From positions 210,189,948 through 210,253,947 of the forward strand of contig NC_134082.1 in the NCBI RefSeq assembly GCF_000715075.1: 64,000 nt of DNA, in the 5' to 3' direction. Position numbers and translations under genes: made by a program. The DNA comes from Nicotiana tabacum (taxonomy: Eukaryota > Streptophyta > Magnoliopsida > Solanales > Solanaceae). This document shows positions 47,940-59,884 of this stretch, in pieces (within the stretch, counting starts at the first letter, position 1; the number at the start of each line of letters is the position of its first letter). The notes under the pieces were generated by a model. It ran no database searches. It was not told the origin of the DNA and was given only the letters and a program-made list of their open reading frames with translations.

Positions 47940-47957
47940 TGGCGCCGTCTGTAGGGA
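47940..47957 (+). other. Primer-binding site of element H
   Basis: TGGCGCCGTCTGTAGGGA follows the LTR end within four bases. TGGCGCCGTCTGTGGGGA-type sites are common in plant Tat-like elements. Confidence 0.7.
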
Positions 47958-48032
47958 GTTCCTAGTTAAAAAGTTTAGTTTCTTCTAGATCTAAAAAAAA
48001 AGCTTTCTTTTTCTTGTTTACACAAGTTAACA

Positions 48033-50415
48033 ATGGCAGGAAAAGGAGAGGAAAGACTGCAAACAGTGATGGGTGTCACTACTAACCTCCTAGGCACCAT
48101 CAACGAGGAGGACAGGGAAGACGAGGAGAATGTGACGCCGAGCGCCTTACCCAGACAAAGTGACTCACCTCCTCTTCATGGGATTGTAACCGTTTCACTT
48201 GAGAAGGGAGCCTCCACGTCTATGACGGAGGAAGCGCCGCCCATAGTGAAAAAGTTATTAGAAGCGTGGCTGATAAGTACCCTAAACAGTATACTCGACA
48301 AACCCGCTCAAGTGGCAAGTAGGAACACCGCACGAGTTGACACCTCAACGAGCAACACGCTCCTCCCCCAACAGGTAACACTCACACCGTTGTTGATACA
48401 GATAATGACGCCCTCGCAACTATTATGACAAAAATGGAAGAAATGGAGAATGAGAATAAAGCACTCCGCGACCAAATGAGGGAGCACCAAGAAAGGCTTG
48501 ATAAGATACCAGGCGCCCCAAAGTTTCTGCCAAAATGGGACGTCGGTCTATTCGTGGAACAGCCATACAACGAGGAGGCAGCCCCACATGCCATACCCAA
48601 AACCTTCAAAATGCCACCATATTTGAAAATATACGACAGCACAACAGACCATGAAGACCATATCATTCATTACGTCACAATGGTAAAAGACAATGACCTT
48701 TCGAAAGAGCAGGTACCATCGCTGCTGCTGAAGAAGTTCGGCGAAACCCTAACAGGGGGAGCCTTAACATGGTACTCACAATTATCAGCACGTTCGATAA
48801 TGGTATTCGAGGAAATGGCCGACAAGTTCGTCACTGCCATGTTGGGTCCAAGAAAGTAGAGGCGAGAGTGAATGACATATTCTCCATCAAACAATCGCTT
48901 GGCGAAGGACTCGGGGACTTCCTTGCCCGGTTCAACGGAGTAAAAATGGGCCTGCCAACGTGTCAGAGGGGATGGCACTAGCGGCCTTCCAAAATGGGTT
49001 AAACAGGAATGTATCGAGGGTGACCAGAAAATTATTATGCAGACTCATGAAATACCCTCCCACCACCTGGGAAGAAATTCACAAGGCTTAATGTGCCGAG
49101 GTAAGAGCATATGAGGACGACCTCAATGGTCCAACTCAACGGTTAACGTCAGTCCAAATGGAATCAAGGAAAGATCATCGGAATAACAGCCGAAGAGATC
49201 ACGCAGGACCACACCTCAATCGGGAAAGGCACCAACCGTACATCAGAGCGACCATCCCACTACCTCCCCGCCAAGCCGAAGGGGCGTCCAGGCCATAGAC
49301 AGGGACTCACCGAAAAGAAAGAGGTATGCCTCCACTTTTATCTGCTCACAATTTTTATGTTTCTCCTTCAGAAATAGTTTACGCCCTAGAGAAGCTCGGT
49401 CCCAAGGTGAAATGGCCACAAAAGATGAAGTCAGACCTAAATTCCAGAAAGTCGAATGCCCTCTGCGAGTTCCATCGGGAACGGGACTACAAGTCCGAGG
49501 ATTGGATAGCCTTAAAAAGAAGTAGAGAACATGCTCCACCAAGGACATTTAAGGGAGATGATGTGCGACCGAGGGAAAGCCAATTTTGCCCGTGGACGAG
49601 AACAACATCAAGGCCCCCTAAAGCCACCCACCATCACCCGCACCATCCAAATGATCATCGGCGGAGGCGATGAAGCAACAATCAATCATGTGAAGTTCAC
49701 CACCACACACAAATTGAATCGGTCGATCACCTATGAACGATATGATGACCTCGAAGACAGTATCATCTTCGATAAGTCAGATACCCATGGTTTGACCTTT
49801 CCTCATTTCGATGCTCTTGTCATTATTTTACGAATTTCAGATACCGATGTAAAAAGAATCATGATAGAAGATGGGAGCGGCGCGTGTATTATCCACCCAG
49901 AGTTCTCACACAAATGAGACTCGAGGATAAGATAGTACCACGCTACATAAAACTAACAGGTTTTAATAATGCAGTTGAACGAACCTACGGAGAGATAACA
50001 TTGCCCGTTCTGGCCAGGGGCGTCACCCTGGAAACAACATTCCATGTCATGAACGAACCACACTGCATAACGTTGAATGTCGATCCACTCTACCTACCGG
50101 TACGGCAAATCAGAAGATAGTTCAGTGCTGCAATCAATGAGGCCGTGCGCGAAGATGTAGAAAATTGCTTGCCAACGGTTCCATTCGAGAGTCAAAGTAC
50201 CTCCAATAGGTCACCAACGTGGTCATGATGAAAAATAAAAATGGGAAATGGCGCATGTGAGTAGACTACACGGACCTAAACAAAGCCTGCCCGAAAGACT
50301 CCTTCCCGTTGCCTCACATCGATCAGCTCATCGACACAACAACGGGCCATGAGTTATTAAGCTTCTTAGACGCTTACTCAGACTACAACCAAATCCTCAT
50401 AGAGGAGGAGGATGA
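48033..50415 (+). pseudogene. Gag-protease-partial RT of element H
   Basis: Starts MAGKGEERLQ at 48033. The gag core lies in another frame at 48425-48859 (coiled coil EEMENENKALRDQM, then MPPYLKIYDSTTDHEDHI and LTGGALTWYSQL). It continues in a third frame (about 48860-49300) and ends with a damaged zinc knuckle near 49460 (CEFHRERDYKSEDW; His and last Cys lost). Protease follows with DGSGACIIH near 49875. RT begins near 50110 with blocks NKNGKWRM, DYTDLNKACPKDSFPLPHIDQL and LSFLDAYSDYNQIL, ending at 50415 before the catalytic DD motif. At least three frameshifts and several stops (for example 49917, 50118) are visible. Intact versions process and copy the element RNA. Confidence 0.78.
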
Positions 50416-50416
50416 T

Positions 50417-51911
50417 TGGTGCAAACCCTACACCACTACAAAGTGGCAAGAGCAATCGAAACAACTTTTACCCGAAATGGTCGAGATCGAATCCACAGGG
50501 AGCTAGAAGTGGGAATTGGATTCCTATCTAAACTAGTAGTGCGTAGTGCTCTTAATTACACTTCCAATCATCTTTGGTTATTTGATACTTCTAATTTTTA
50601 TGCTAATAGTATGCTAAATTAAACTAAGAGTGATTGCTTGTAAGGTTTTCTAAATAGTTAAAGAGGCACTAGGGAAGTGACTTTCTCCTAGGTGAATACT
50701 TGACGGGATCTAAAGCCTAAGGCAAAGAAGTTATGTTGGGGATTGCGATATAGCCAATGTACGAGAACTACTCACTCTATACCTCTCGGTAGCTTGAGTG
50801 ACTTTGCCCTAATTGACTTTCTCAAGACCAATTGGGTGTCAAGATTGTGCAAGCAATATAGGCTCAAGTCGGGTATTACTATCTCTAGGTTTAACCCTTT
50901 AATTGGGGCTATCAATCTCTTGATTACACCCCAATTCCTTGTTGAACTGATTTTCCTAGACTCAAGCTCTCTTTCTCAAGAAGAGCCCAAGTCAAATAGG
51001 CACAAATTAGTATTTGCAACCATTAATTTAACATGGAAAACCCAAATTAGTCCAAATATCAACTACTCATAAATATCTAAGCCTTAAATCAAAAGATCCA
51101 TCAAATACCCACACTAGGGTTGAGCCACAACCTTAGCTAATGGGTCTAGCTACTCATAATAATGGAAAAAAACAGAGAAATAGATATAGAATAACCCATA
51201 AGATTTAATTATAAACTAAGATAATGAAGATTCGGTGTTAAAGTAGCTAAAATTACTCAAAATAGAACAAAACAGCCGTTCACGTGCTCTGGAGTCTAAC
51301 ATATTACAAAAGATACCCTAAAATGTAAAAAGAAAGTATTTATACTGGGCCGAATTTTCTGGACAAAAATACCCTTGACGAGGTACTGTTGTCTGCATAA
51401 AATGCATCGCGAACCGCGATGAGGCTTCTTGGCTTGATTATACATTCTCTGAATCTGGCCACCACGGCCGCGGTGGCTTCAACTACGGTTTGCACAAAAG
51501 GACTACGGACCGCATTGGCTTCTATCTTCAAACTCCCAACTCTCTGAACCCCCATCTTCGCGGACCGTACAAAATGTATTGTGGCCGCGGAGATTCTATT
51601 GGGGACGCAAGAAATCTTTCGTGGACCGCATTGCCTTAGGCTCCAAAAGTGCACCTCTCTGAATCTCCTCACTGAGGATCGTACTAAATGGATTGCGGCC
51701 GCAGTGGGTCTGTTGCAGCTGTGCTTTGACTTGTTTATGGTACTTGTGCATGTTTCACTCCTTTTTGAGCTGATTTTGACTAATTGTCACCTTTTTGACC
51801 AAACCTTACAAACAAGTACAACATGTAAGCCTTTGGGACTATTTTGTATACATTTTTAATTAAAACTCAAGTAAAAAGAAATGTAAAATGAACTAGAATC
51901 CCTAGTTATCA
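50417..51911 (-). repeat. 3' LTR of Athila-like element I
   Basis: On the minus strand it starts TGATAACTAGGG at 51911 just after the polypurine tract and ends ...GTAGGGTTTGCACCA at 50417, where the RT frame of H breaks off. About 1,495 bp. It includes GC-rich CGCGGACCGTACAAAATG-type motifs (51395-51710). The left limit is inferred from the host break and the TG/CA rule. Confidence 0.7.
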
Positions 51912-51925
51912 ACTTCCCCAAACTT
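51912..51925 (-). other. Polypurine tract of element I
   Basis: Minus strand AAGTTTGGGGAAGT, preceded by GAGGACAAGCAAAAGCTT, directly before the 3' LTR. This arrangement is characteristic of plant Ty3/gypsy Athila-type elements. Confidence 0.72.
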
Positions 51926-52423
51926 AAGCTTTTGCTTGTCCTCAAGCAAACAAAATAAGTCCCACCTCCTTAAGAGTAAAACCAAGAAAATTCAGCTAAC
52001 CTAAAGTGACCTCATCTAGCATCAATTGGGACTAACAATTGCCCTCAACTTCAAATGAACCATTAGCAACATTCACTCTTTTAAGCACCATGGTTTTAGT
52101 GCGACACAAGAGCATCAAGAATTGACTCAACCCATCAAAGAAACTCTTTCTAATACTTTGGCCATTGTGGAACCCAAATTCATACATCCTCAACTTTTCC
52201 TAAGCAAACCTCACTTTTAGATTGTAACACTCAGAATGAGGATAGTGGAAACACACTCATCTCTCTCAAAGAAAGGTCACAAGTCCGACTCTAAGTACCA
52301 TAAGCTTGCCCCTTATGTGAGTCACCACTAATGTAAGATTCATTCAACTCAAGATCATATAGGGCTTTGTGGAGATATAGTAAAGGCTTTTGGTTCAGGG
52401 TAGGAAATATTTGGTCTAAGTAG
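51926..52423 (-). other. Untranslated 3' region of element I next to solo LTR J
   Basis: No ORF or repeat of note. The sequence continues on the other side of LTR J after the TSD AGTAG (52419-52423). Confidence 0.5.
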
Positions 52424-55266
52424 TGTAACGACCCGGCTTGTCATTTAATGAGTTACCGCTGCGTTTCCCCTATTTCTGCTTCTTATTGCCTTGTTCAGCT
52501 ATATTTTTGTGTTACCGGGTTAGTTGGCTCGGGTTCGAAAAGGTTTTGGCAAGGTTTGAGACACTTAGTCTCTTTTGAGGAAGCTTAAGTTGGAAAAGTC
52601 AACCGGATGTTAACTTATGTGTTAGAGGGCTCGAATGTGAGTTCTGATGGTAGCTTTAGGAGGTGATTTGGGACTTAGGAGTGTGAGCAGAATGTGTTTT
52701 GGAGGTTCGTAGTAGATTTAGGCTTGAATTGGAGAAAATAAAATTTTGGCGTTTTCGGTTGATAGGTGAGATTTTGATATAGGGGTAGGAATGGAATTCC
52801 GGGAGTTGCAGTAGGTTCGTTGTGTCATTTGGGATGTGTGTGCAAAAATTTCAGGTCGTTCGGACGTGGTTGGTAGACTTTTTGATCAAAAGCATAATTC
52901 GGAAGATTTTGAGAACCTTAGGCTTGGATCCGATGTGTTTTGGTTGATTCGATGTTGTTTGAGGTGTTTTGAAGATTGGTATAAGTTTGTATAGTAGTAT
53001 AGGACTTGGTTATGCTTTTGGTTGAGGTTCCGGGGGCCTCGGGGTGATTTCGGATGTTTGGCGAAAAGTTTGGAAGTTAGATGTAGCAGCTGAAGCTAAG
53101 TCTGCTGTCATAATCGCATATGCGGTTGAGAGGCCGCAGGTGCGACCCCCGCAGATGCGGAAGATCAGTCGTAGAAGCAGAAGGAGCCAAGGAAGGCAGG
53201 AACCACAGAAGCGGTTAAGGAACTGCACCTGTGATGGCGCAGGTGCGGGTTGTGCATTGCAGATGCGAAAGTTGAAGGCTTAAGTGAGGACCGCAAATGC
53301 GGCGTTTTGGACCGCAGAAGCGGTAGCTGGACCGCAGGTGCGGAATCCCTGGGACAGAAGGTATAAAAGAATTCCTTCGCGATTTTTGAGTTGTTCTTCA
53401 CCATGTCAAGTCGGTTTTGGAGCTTTTGGGGAGATTTTGAAGAGGGATTCAAGGGATAACATCGGGAGGTAAGATTTTTGAGCCTAATAATCGATTCTAT
53501 GGCATTATTTCACTGATTTGGCCTAAGATTAATGGAAATTAAGGGTTAAAAATTGGGGATTAGGGCTTGGCATTGGAGACCTTAACTTGAGGATTTGAGG
53601 GGACATTTGTGGTCGAATTTTGGGACTTTTGATATGTATGAACTCGTGGGGAGATAAGGAATCTATTGATGTAAATTTTATCAAATTCTGAGACGTGGGC
53701 TTGGGGGTCGGGTTTTGGTTAATTTCGGGATTTATGTTGTAAATCGATTATTTTTGCATGCGCTTCGTTCCCTTAGCATATTTTGATGTAGTGATTCTGA
53801 TTTTGGATAGATTCGACGCAAGTTGATGCCGATTCGAGGGTCAAAGGCGTCGCGGGCTAGAGTTTGGATCGGATTAAGGTGAGTAATGATTTTAAATGTT
53901 GTCCTGAGGGTATGAAACCCCGGATTTCACATCGTTGTGCTATATTGAGGTGACGTACATGCTAGATGACGAGCGTGGGGTGGTGCACCATTGGGGACTG
54001 TGACTTAGTCTATCCCGAATGATTGTTTTACCGCATACTTGATTGAAAATTGTTTACTATCATCATGTTTTGGGATGAATGCCATATTTGGGCCTCGTGC
54101 AAACTATTTGGACCCTTAGGAGATTTTTACTGTTATTTCCTCACTATTTTGATTTTATATTTGTACTAAGTCATGCTATATTCTATTGTTTTCATAACTC
54201 AGTCGTGTTTACTCTGTTTTAACACATTAAATGATATTTTAAATGATATTTTGGCTGAGCATCATGTTTTACTGTTGCCTGAGTGGCTTATGAGATTCTG
54301 ACTGAGTAAGGCTGAGGTCCTGTGTTGTGAGGATACTTTTGGGTTAGGCTGCACGCCGCAGTAGTGATACACTGATTTATGATTATGAGGTCGAGGGTCT
54401 AAGATTGTACGCCATGAGATGGCTTGATTTGAGGCTAAGAGCCTATTGATTATGCCACGAGATGGCTTGATATTGCGCTTGGGTCGTAAGGGGCCCCTCT
54501 CAGAGTCTGTACACCCCCAGTGAGCGCGAGTACCCATTGTGATATGAGATATAGCCCGAGGGGCTAGTGTTGTTCCATGTTATTGCCCAAGAGACTGATT
54601 CTGTTGACATTGTGCCCGAGGGGCAGATTTTTTGTGTTTATCTTTTCTAACTGCTTTTCATTTACTTGTTTAACTGTTAAAAAGGTATTTTAAAGAAACT
54701 TATTCTGAACTAAGGTGTTTTAGGAGATTTCACTATTTCATTCCCTTTTTATTTGTTTTGCACTGCTTCTTTATAGCATGTTGTTGTATTTTTACGTGAT
54801 TTCTTATCGCTCAATCTTCATTTATTATTATTACTCACTGAGTTGGAGTACTCACTGTACTCCCTGTACCCTGTGTGTAGATTCAAGAGCTTCAGGTCCT
54901 GCTAGCGAGGGTTGATAGCTTCCAGCAGATTTTCGGAGTCCACTAGGTAGCTGCTCGGCATTCGCAGCCCAGTGTTTCTCCCTCTTATCATTATTTCTTC
55001 CCTTGTACTGGATTTTGTAATAGACTGTGGTAGTCCCTTTTCCATATTCCTAACTTATGTTAGATTCTCATGACTGGTGACACCCCGATGTTGGGCTGTG
55101 TTTGGTTTTCCACAGTTGACGTATTTTCACTCTATTATGGGATTTATCATTATTGATGACTTAATTATGAATTATTATCTATTAATTTAATTGGGGGTTT
55201 GTGTTGGTTGTCCTTGTCTTCACGAGAGGCGCCATCACGACCGGGTCTAGGTTTAGGGCCGTGACA
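52424..55266 (+). mobile_element. Solo LTR J, chromovirus (Tekay/Del-like) type
   Basis: 2,843 bp starting TGTAACGACCCGG and ending GGGCCGTGACA, flanked by a perfect TSD AGTAG (52419-52423 and 55267-55271). Terminal blocks (ACGACCCG near the start, GGCGCCATCACGAC near the end) match solo LTR C, so both derive from one family although they differ widely inside. GC-rich ACCGCAGAAGCGG motifs lie at 53100-53350. Inserted in the 3' untranslated part of Athila-like element I, in opposite orientation. No coding capacity. Confidence 0.88.
53100..53350 (+). repeat. GC-rich CCGCAGRTGCGG block in solo LTR J
   Basis: Repeated GCAGATGCGG, CCGCAGAAGCGG, GACCGCAGGTGCGG and similar half-palindromes within 250 bp. 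It corresponds in style and position to the GCGGTCCGC block of LTR C and to the blocks in element I. Confidence 0.6.
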
Positions 55267-56860
55267 AGTAGGTTCCATCTTCCCTTAAACACTTCATTTG
55301 CTTCATTTTGGCACACATTCTCTTGACTTTTTGAGTCATTAACTTCTTTCTTAGAGGTTAGAGAGATACACTGTCACTCTTTCTTGTTCATTTCAAACCT
55401 TTTTCTCCTTTCTCAACTTTTCACACCTTTCATCTCTTTACTTTTATTGAATCCCTTCATTTTTTTCTACATTGATCATTCTTTTTGAATTTTTAATTTT
55501 ATTTCTTTTTCATTGCCTTTTCTTTTTTTTTTTATTTTGTACCTTTTACAACTTTGTTGCATTCCTCGTCTCTCCCCCCAAACTTATGTTTTTGCCTTGT
55601 GCTAAGGAAATATCGGGTTCCAAGAGAGGGCATTTTTAGAACGGGTAAAGGCATGTATCGTGGTTTTTGAAAAAAAAAAGTCAATGGCTCAAAAGGGTTG
55701 ACTAGGGATATTATCATTGATAGGTTAAGTTTTCAAGATTTCATTCAGATCAAGGAGAGCCTATAATCACATCTTAAGTCAAACTAAACTTAGAATTTCG
55801 TCTAGACAAACATTCAGGGTAAGTTCAAGACTAATGGCTCGGGACTTGGACTTGCAATTCAAATTATCACCACACAAGCTATAGGATTGCTAAAGAGACA
55901 GAGTCGGGAGCCCACAACAACCTTAGCTAAGATTTGAGCAACACAATGGTCCTGAAAAAACACTTGATGATTATCAGCCAACACAAAATTCTCAAGGTCA
56001 CAACTTTCACCATGCTATACACAATAATTTGTCTTTGACCATAGGATCAAAGGCAAATGTGTTAGGCCCAAGTGAAGTTTTGCTTGAGGCACCATTACTC
56101 ACTAGCTACTATCTACACAAAAAGCAAAAAGAAAACAGACGCAAACCCTTAAGAAGATTGTTATGCCATCCATCATCGGGAAGAGCCACCCGGTTCACAC
56201 AATTTTCACCTTTGGAAAGAAATACAGCATTAAGAAAACCAAAGGTTTATTACATGCAAAACTCAAAACAAGAAGCTACGAAAGTGAAGTAAGAAGCTAT
56301 GAAAGAAAAATGCAGAAAGTAAAATGAATATGTACAATATGGGGATTTAATGAATATACATAAGAGGGGATGAATATATATATTAAAAGGTAACTTTATA
56401 TACAAACCAAAGTTGCAAAGTACGAAAAGTGCAATAAACTGGTAAAATTATATATATACCAAAAGTAAAAAGAAAGCATAATAAAAGAAGGTAGTGTCAT
56501 ATATACAACCCAATGTCATCAAAATAGGGTTACCCCCTCAAATGAAAGCTAGAATTGTCCTCAATGCTAACTAACCAAAATAAGATCAATAAAAGATAGA
56601 GAGTAAAGAGAAACTCTTTATTGGTCCTTCGTATGCATAAGATCATGAGTCTATGTCCCTAGGTCCTCGGACTACTCGGGAACCTGTGATTGGATCCTTG
56701 TAACCTATGTCTGCACTGGGTCTTGGGCATGTAATGAGTCCTAGGCCTGCACTGGGTCCTGGGGCTGGCTAGAGGAACCTCTCTGCGGGTCCTTCAACTC
56801 TATCACAACATCATCAGCACGGGGAATCACCCTCTTTCTCTTTGCTGGCCTCTCCACCTC
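55267..56860 (-). other. Non-coding stretch of element I with a second polypurine tract
   Basis: Follows solo LTR J. It contains pyrimidine-rich (plus strand) sequence at 55380-55550. At 55559-55590 the minus strand reads CATAAGTTTGGGGGGAGAGA, a near copy of the element's polypurine context at 51912-51925. No supported ORF. Confidence 0.5.
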
Positions 56861-58637
56861 CTACTCCGGCTCAGGCTGGGCTACTGGAGTTGGGTCATGC
56901 AATAATAGCTCCAAGGGCAAGTGATCAGCCTTCAATTTCTCTACCTCCACCCTAAACTTTTTCACTGACTCCTTTGATGCTCGAGTCTTTCTCAACTTCT
57001 TTGCTTCCTTTGTGAACTCTTTCAATGCTTTCCCTTGTGTACCGACAGCCTCCAATATCAACTGTTGGTTCTCGAGGAGCTTCTTCTGGTTATCCAGAAG
57101 CTCCTTGAGAGTGTCCTCCACTGACTGTGGGACCTGAGGCTGAGGGGGTACAGACTGGGCTGCCACCGAGGTAGAACGTATAGATAGCTTAGAAGTGGTT
57201 GCCTGCATCCAATTGTTGATACTGGCAAGGGTCTAGCTTAAATAGTGGGCAGTCAATGGGTAGGCTGAAGATTAGGGGATATTTGGGGTAGTGGCAGTAG
57301 AAGGTCCTGGGGCCATATCTAGGGTAGCTGAAGGAGGCTGAGTAGGAGCTACTGCTACTACTACTACTACTGGCTCTTTAGAGTGACCAGTAGTAGTAGT
57401 GGATTTGCCTTTAGGATCTTTTCCTTTAGGGTTGCCATCACCCTGTAAGATGTACCAGAAAAAGGGTGCCTTCGGTTTCACCTTCACATCGAATCTCCTT
57501 TTTTCTACATCCTAATCCTCAAATTACATAATCAGGAAATTTGGGAAGGGGTATGATCTATCACCTTCATTAACCACCCATGTGATTAACCTGGACATAA
57601 TATTCTCGATGTTAATCGGGTACCCCGCCATGATAAAAGCTACCAAAATTGCCCAGGAGATAGGAAGAGAGTTCTCATAAATGGTGGGGTCTAGCCTACT
57701 ACAAACAAATGTCTCCCATCCTTTTGCCTCGAAGTTCAGGGTTCTCCTCAATATTTTGACTCCCGCTGTCAACCATGCTGGGGTGGTACCTGGGATTTCC
57801 AAGTACTCTGCTAACCACGGACGGGCATCCTTCCCCAATGCTAGCTTTTCTAAGTATAATGTTTCATCCTCCTCCAAAAAGCCCAGGTAGTCATTTATTG
57901 TTTTCCCATCAAACTTTACTTTCAAATTTCGCACCTTAGTCATTGTAATGCCCTTTTTTGATGTGGGAAACATTAGTGTAAAACTCATTCACCAAGTACT
58001 CATTTGCATCCTCAACGTTGCCTGTAAAATATTCCCAGCCTGGCCTCTCTCTGAATTGCCTCTGCACATTTGGATTGTGAGGTAGAAGATCCTTGTTAAT
58101 GAATCTCCGTTCAAGTATTAACTTCCTCTCGGGCCACCATTCTCTGAATTTGTGGTATGCCAATTCGCTAACAAACCTATCTTGTCAAGCTTCCGATTTT
58201 CTGGTTCTAGCCACCCCTCTTACTTGGGGCTCAACCCCTCCTTCTTCTTCTTCTGTGGGATCCTCATCGGGTGTTGAAGCTGTAGGTGAGGTAGAAGAAA
58301 CATCATCACCGCTCTCAGCTGAGCCCTCAGACGACTTAGAAGAAATTGCCACTGAAGCTTGAGCAGTAGGAGTGCCCGGATATGTATCTCTCAATCTTCG
58401 CCTTTCCGGCCAGTCAGGAACATACTCTGGCACTAACTCGGAGTCGGATGCCTCCTGGGAGGGCACATACTCACTTCCTAAATGGGAAGCAGCTTTATCT
58501 GCAGCCCTTATTGACTTTCTGGTTTCTTTGATTGCCTGTCGGACTTGTGGGGTCAATTTGATCATGACTTGTCCCCTACCCCGGGAGGACTCTCCTTTTC
58601 CCTTTTGTTTTCCACCACCGCCTCATGATTTAACCAT
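56861..58637 (-). pseudogene. Extra ORF downstream of integrase in element I (plant-transposon-protein-like)
   Basis: Minus strand from ATG 58637 (MVKS, then a TGA). It gives a basic Gly/Ser-rich start, an acidic Ser/Thr/Glu-rich region (58565-58185) and a globular region (58163-57524) with YHKFREWWPERKLILERRF and ENSLPISWAILVAFIMAGYPINIENIM. Next comes a Pro/Lys/Gly-rich stretch (57487-57272), then a Leu/Lys/Glu coiled coil (57208-56861, LKELLDNQKKLLENQQLILE). Stops at about 58625, 58185, 57524 and between 57271 and 57209, and one frameshift near 57950, interrupt it. Solanaceae Athila elements often carry such a protein where env-like ORFs occur; no transmembrane segment is apparent. Function unknown. 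Confidence 0.6.
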
Positions 58638-58737
58638 TTTTTATAAGTGGAATTCAGTTGAAGCTTGTTAGTATCACAGTATCAGAAGAATCCGTGAATG
58701 AAATAATTGCAGAAAATAGAAGAAAATAGCTATAGTC

Positions 58738-59045
58738 AGTAGACTGCGGACCGCACAAAATGCAGTGCGGCCGCAAAGGGACCACCGTGGACCATACAAA
58801 ATGGCACCACAGTCCGCATTGAGGTGGGGGTCAAACTACCTACTCTCTAATTCCAGGCACCGCGGACCACAAAAAATAGTCTACGGCTGCGGTAAGGCAC
58901 TGTGGACCGCGAAAAATCGACTGCGGCCGCAGTCCTCAATTTCCAACTTGCTGAAGTTTCACCATCGCGGTCCGCACAAAATGGCATTGCGGACCGTGGA
59001 GAAGCACCGCGGACCGCAATAAATCCACTACGGACCGCTGTAAGC
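58738..59045 (-). repeat. GC-rich GCGGACCGCACAAAATG motif cluster, element I
   Basis: Six to eight units of the type GCGGNCCGC or GCGGCCGCAGT joined by ACAAAATGNNNT spacers. Three related clusters lie in this element (51395-51710, here, and 59448-59690). Confidence 0.75.
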
Positions 59046-59447
59046 CACAAGCAGTAATACCAACCTAGGGTTTCAATTTTTCGTCTCATTTTTAGCCTAA
59101 AATCACATATTATTGATCCCCTAGGTGTTTAATCAACTTTCTTCACTAACTAACCCTCACCTAAACATTATTAAGCAAACTTACGCTACAATTTAAAGAA
59201 CAGGGAAGAAAAAGAAGTAAAACGAACTAATTAAAAGAAAATAACAAAGTTCAAAACTAGGGAAAGATTAAAAGTACCAGTGATGAGATGCAGTAAAGAT
59301 GAATGAAGATTAGAGATTGAATTTGCACAGCTAGGGTTTGATGAACAGTGATTTTTTTACTATTAAGTGAGCAAAGAGCGAAAAGGGTAGATGGAGCCCT
59401 GAGATCCTATTTATAGAAAAGGACCCTGGAACCCACTATACCTACCC

Positions 59448-59690
59448 ACCACGGACCGCACAAAATGGCACCGCGGTTCGCAATACTCAGAAACATGAAG
59501 CATTGGGGAGACGTCCACTGCAGACCGCAAGAAATGCTCTACGGCCGCAATGGTTCTTCGCAGACCGCATAAATTACATTGCGGCCGCGGTGGAAAACTT
59601 CAGAGAACTCCATTCTTGACCAATCAACTCTGCAGACCGTATTGAAATGTTGCCCCCGCACTAAGGCCTTTGTGGCCGCAGTGCAAACTT
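59448..59690 (-). repeat. Second internal GC-rich motif cluster, element I
   Basis: Units such as CACGGACCGCACAAAATGGC, GCAGACCGCAAGAAATGCTC and TGCGGCCGCGGTGG repeat within about 240 bp, between the integrase and the extra ORF. Confidence 0.72.
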
Positions 59691-59884
59691 CAAAGAGTGC
59701 ACATTTTCCCCAACTTGGTCTGCACTACATCAAAACAATCATACACACATCTCACAACCAGTTAGTCCAAAAGTAAATCCTACACTAAAGAGAAAATCAA
59801 AGAAAAACAAAAAGAAAGACACATGGGTTGCCTCCCAAGAAACGCCTGATTTAACATCGCGGCACGACGCAGGTTACCATCAAA

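Larger units (their letters stand above)
47174..50416 (+). mobile_element. Ty3/gypsy Tat-like element H, 5' part, cut by Athila element I
   Basis: A 5' LTR (about 47174-47936, end CAAACA), primer site (47940-47957), gag (from 48033), protease and the start of RT occur in order on the plus strand. The sequence leaves the RT frame at 50416, where the LTR of I begins (50417). The remainder should lie beyond the window on the far side of I. LTR start TGTTATGAG is a guess from the TG rule. Several stops and frame changes make it inactive. Confidence 0.72.

Noticed and set aside
58765..59022. ORF rich in RGP/HRGPQK
   Set aside because: Reads through the GCGGACCGC motif cluster; repeat artefact.
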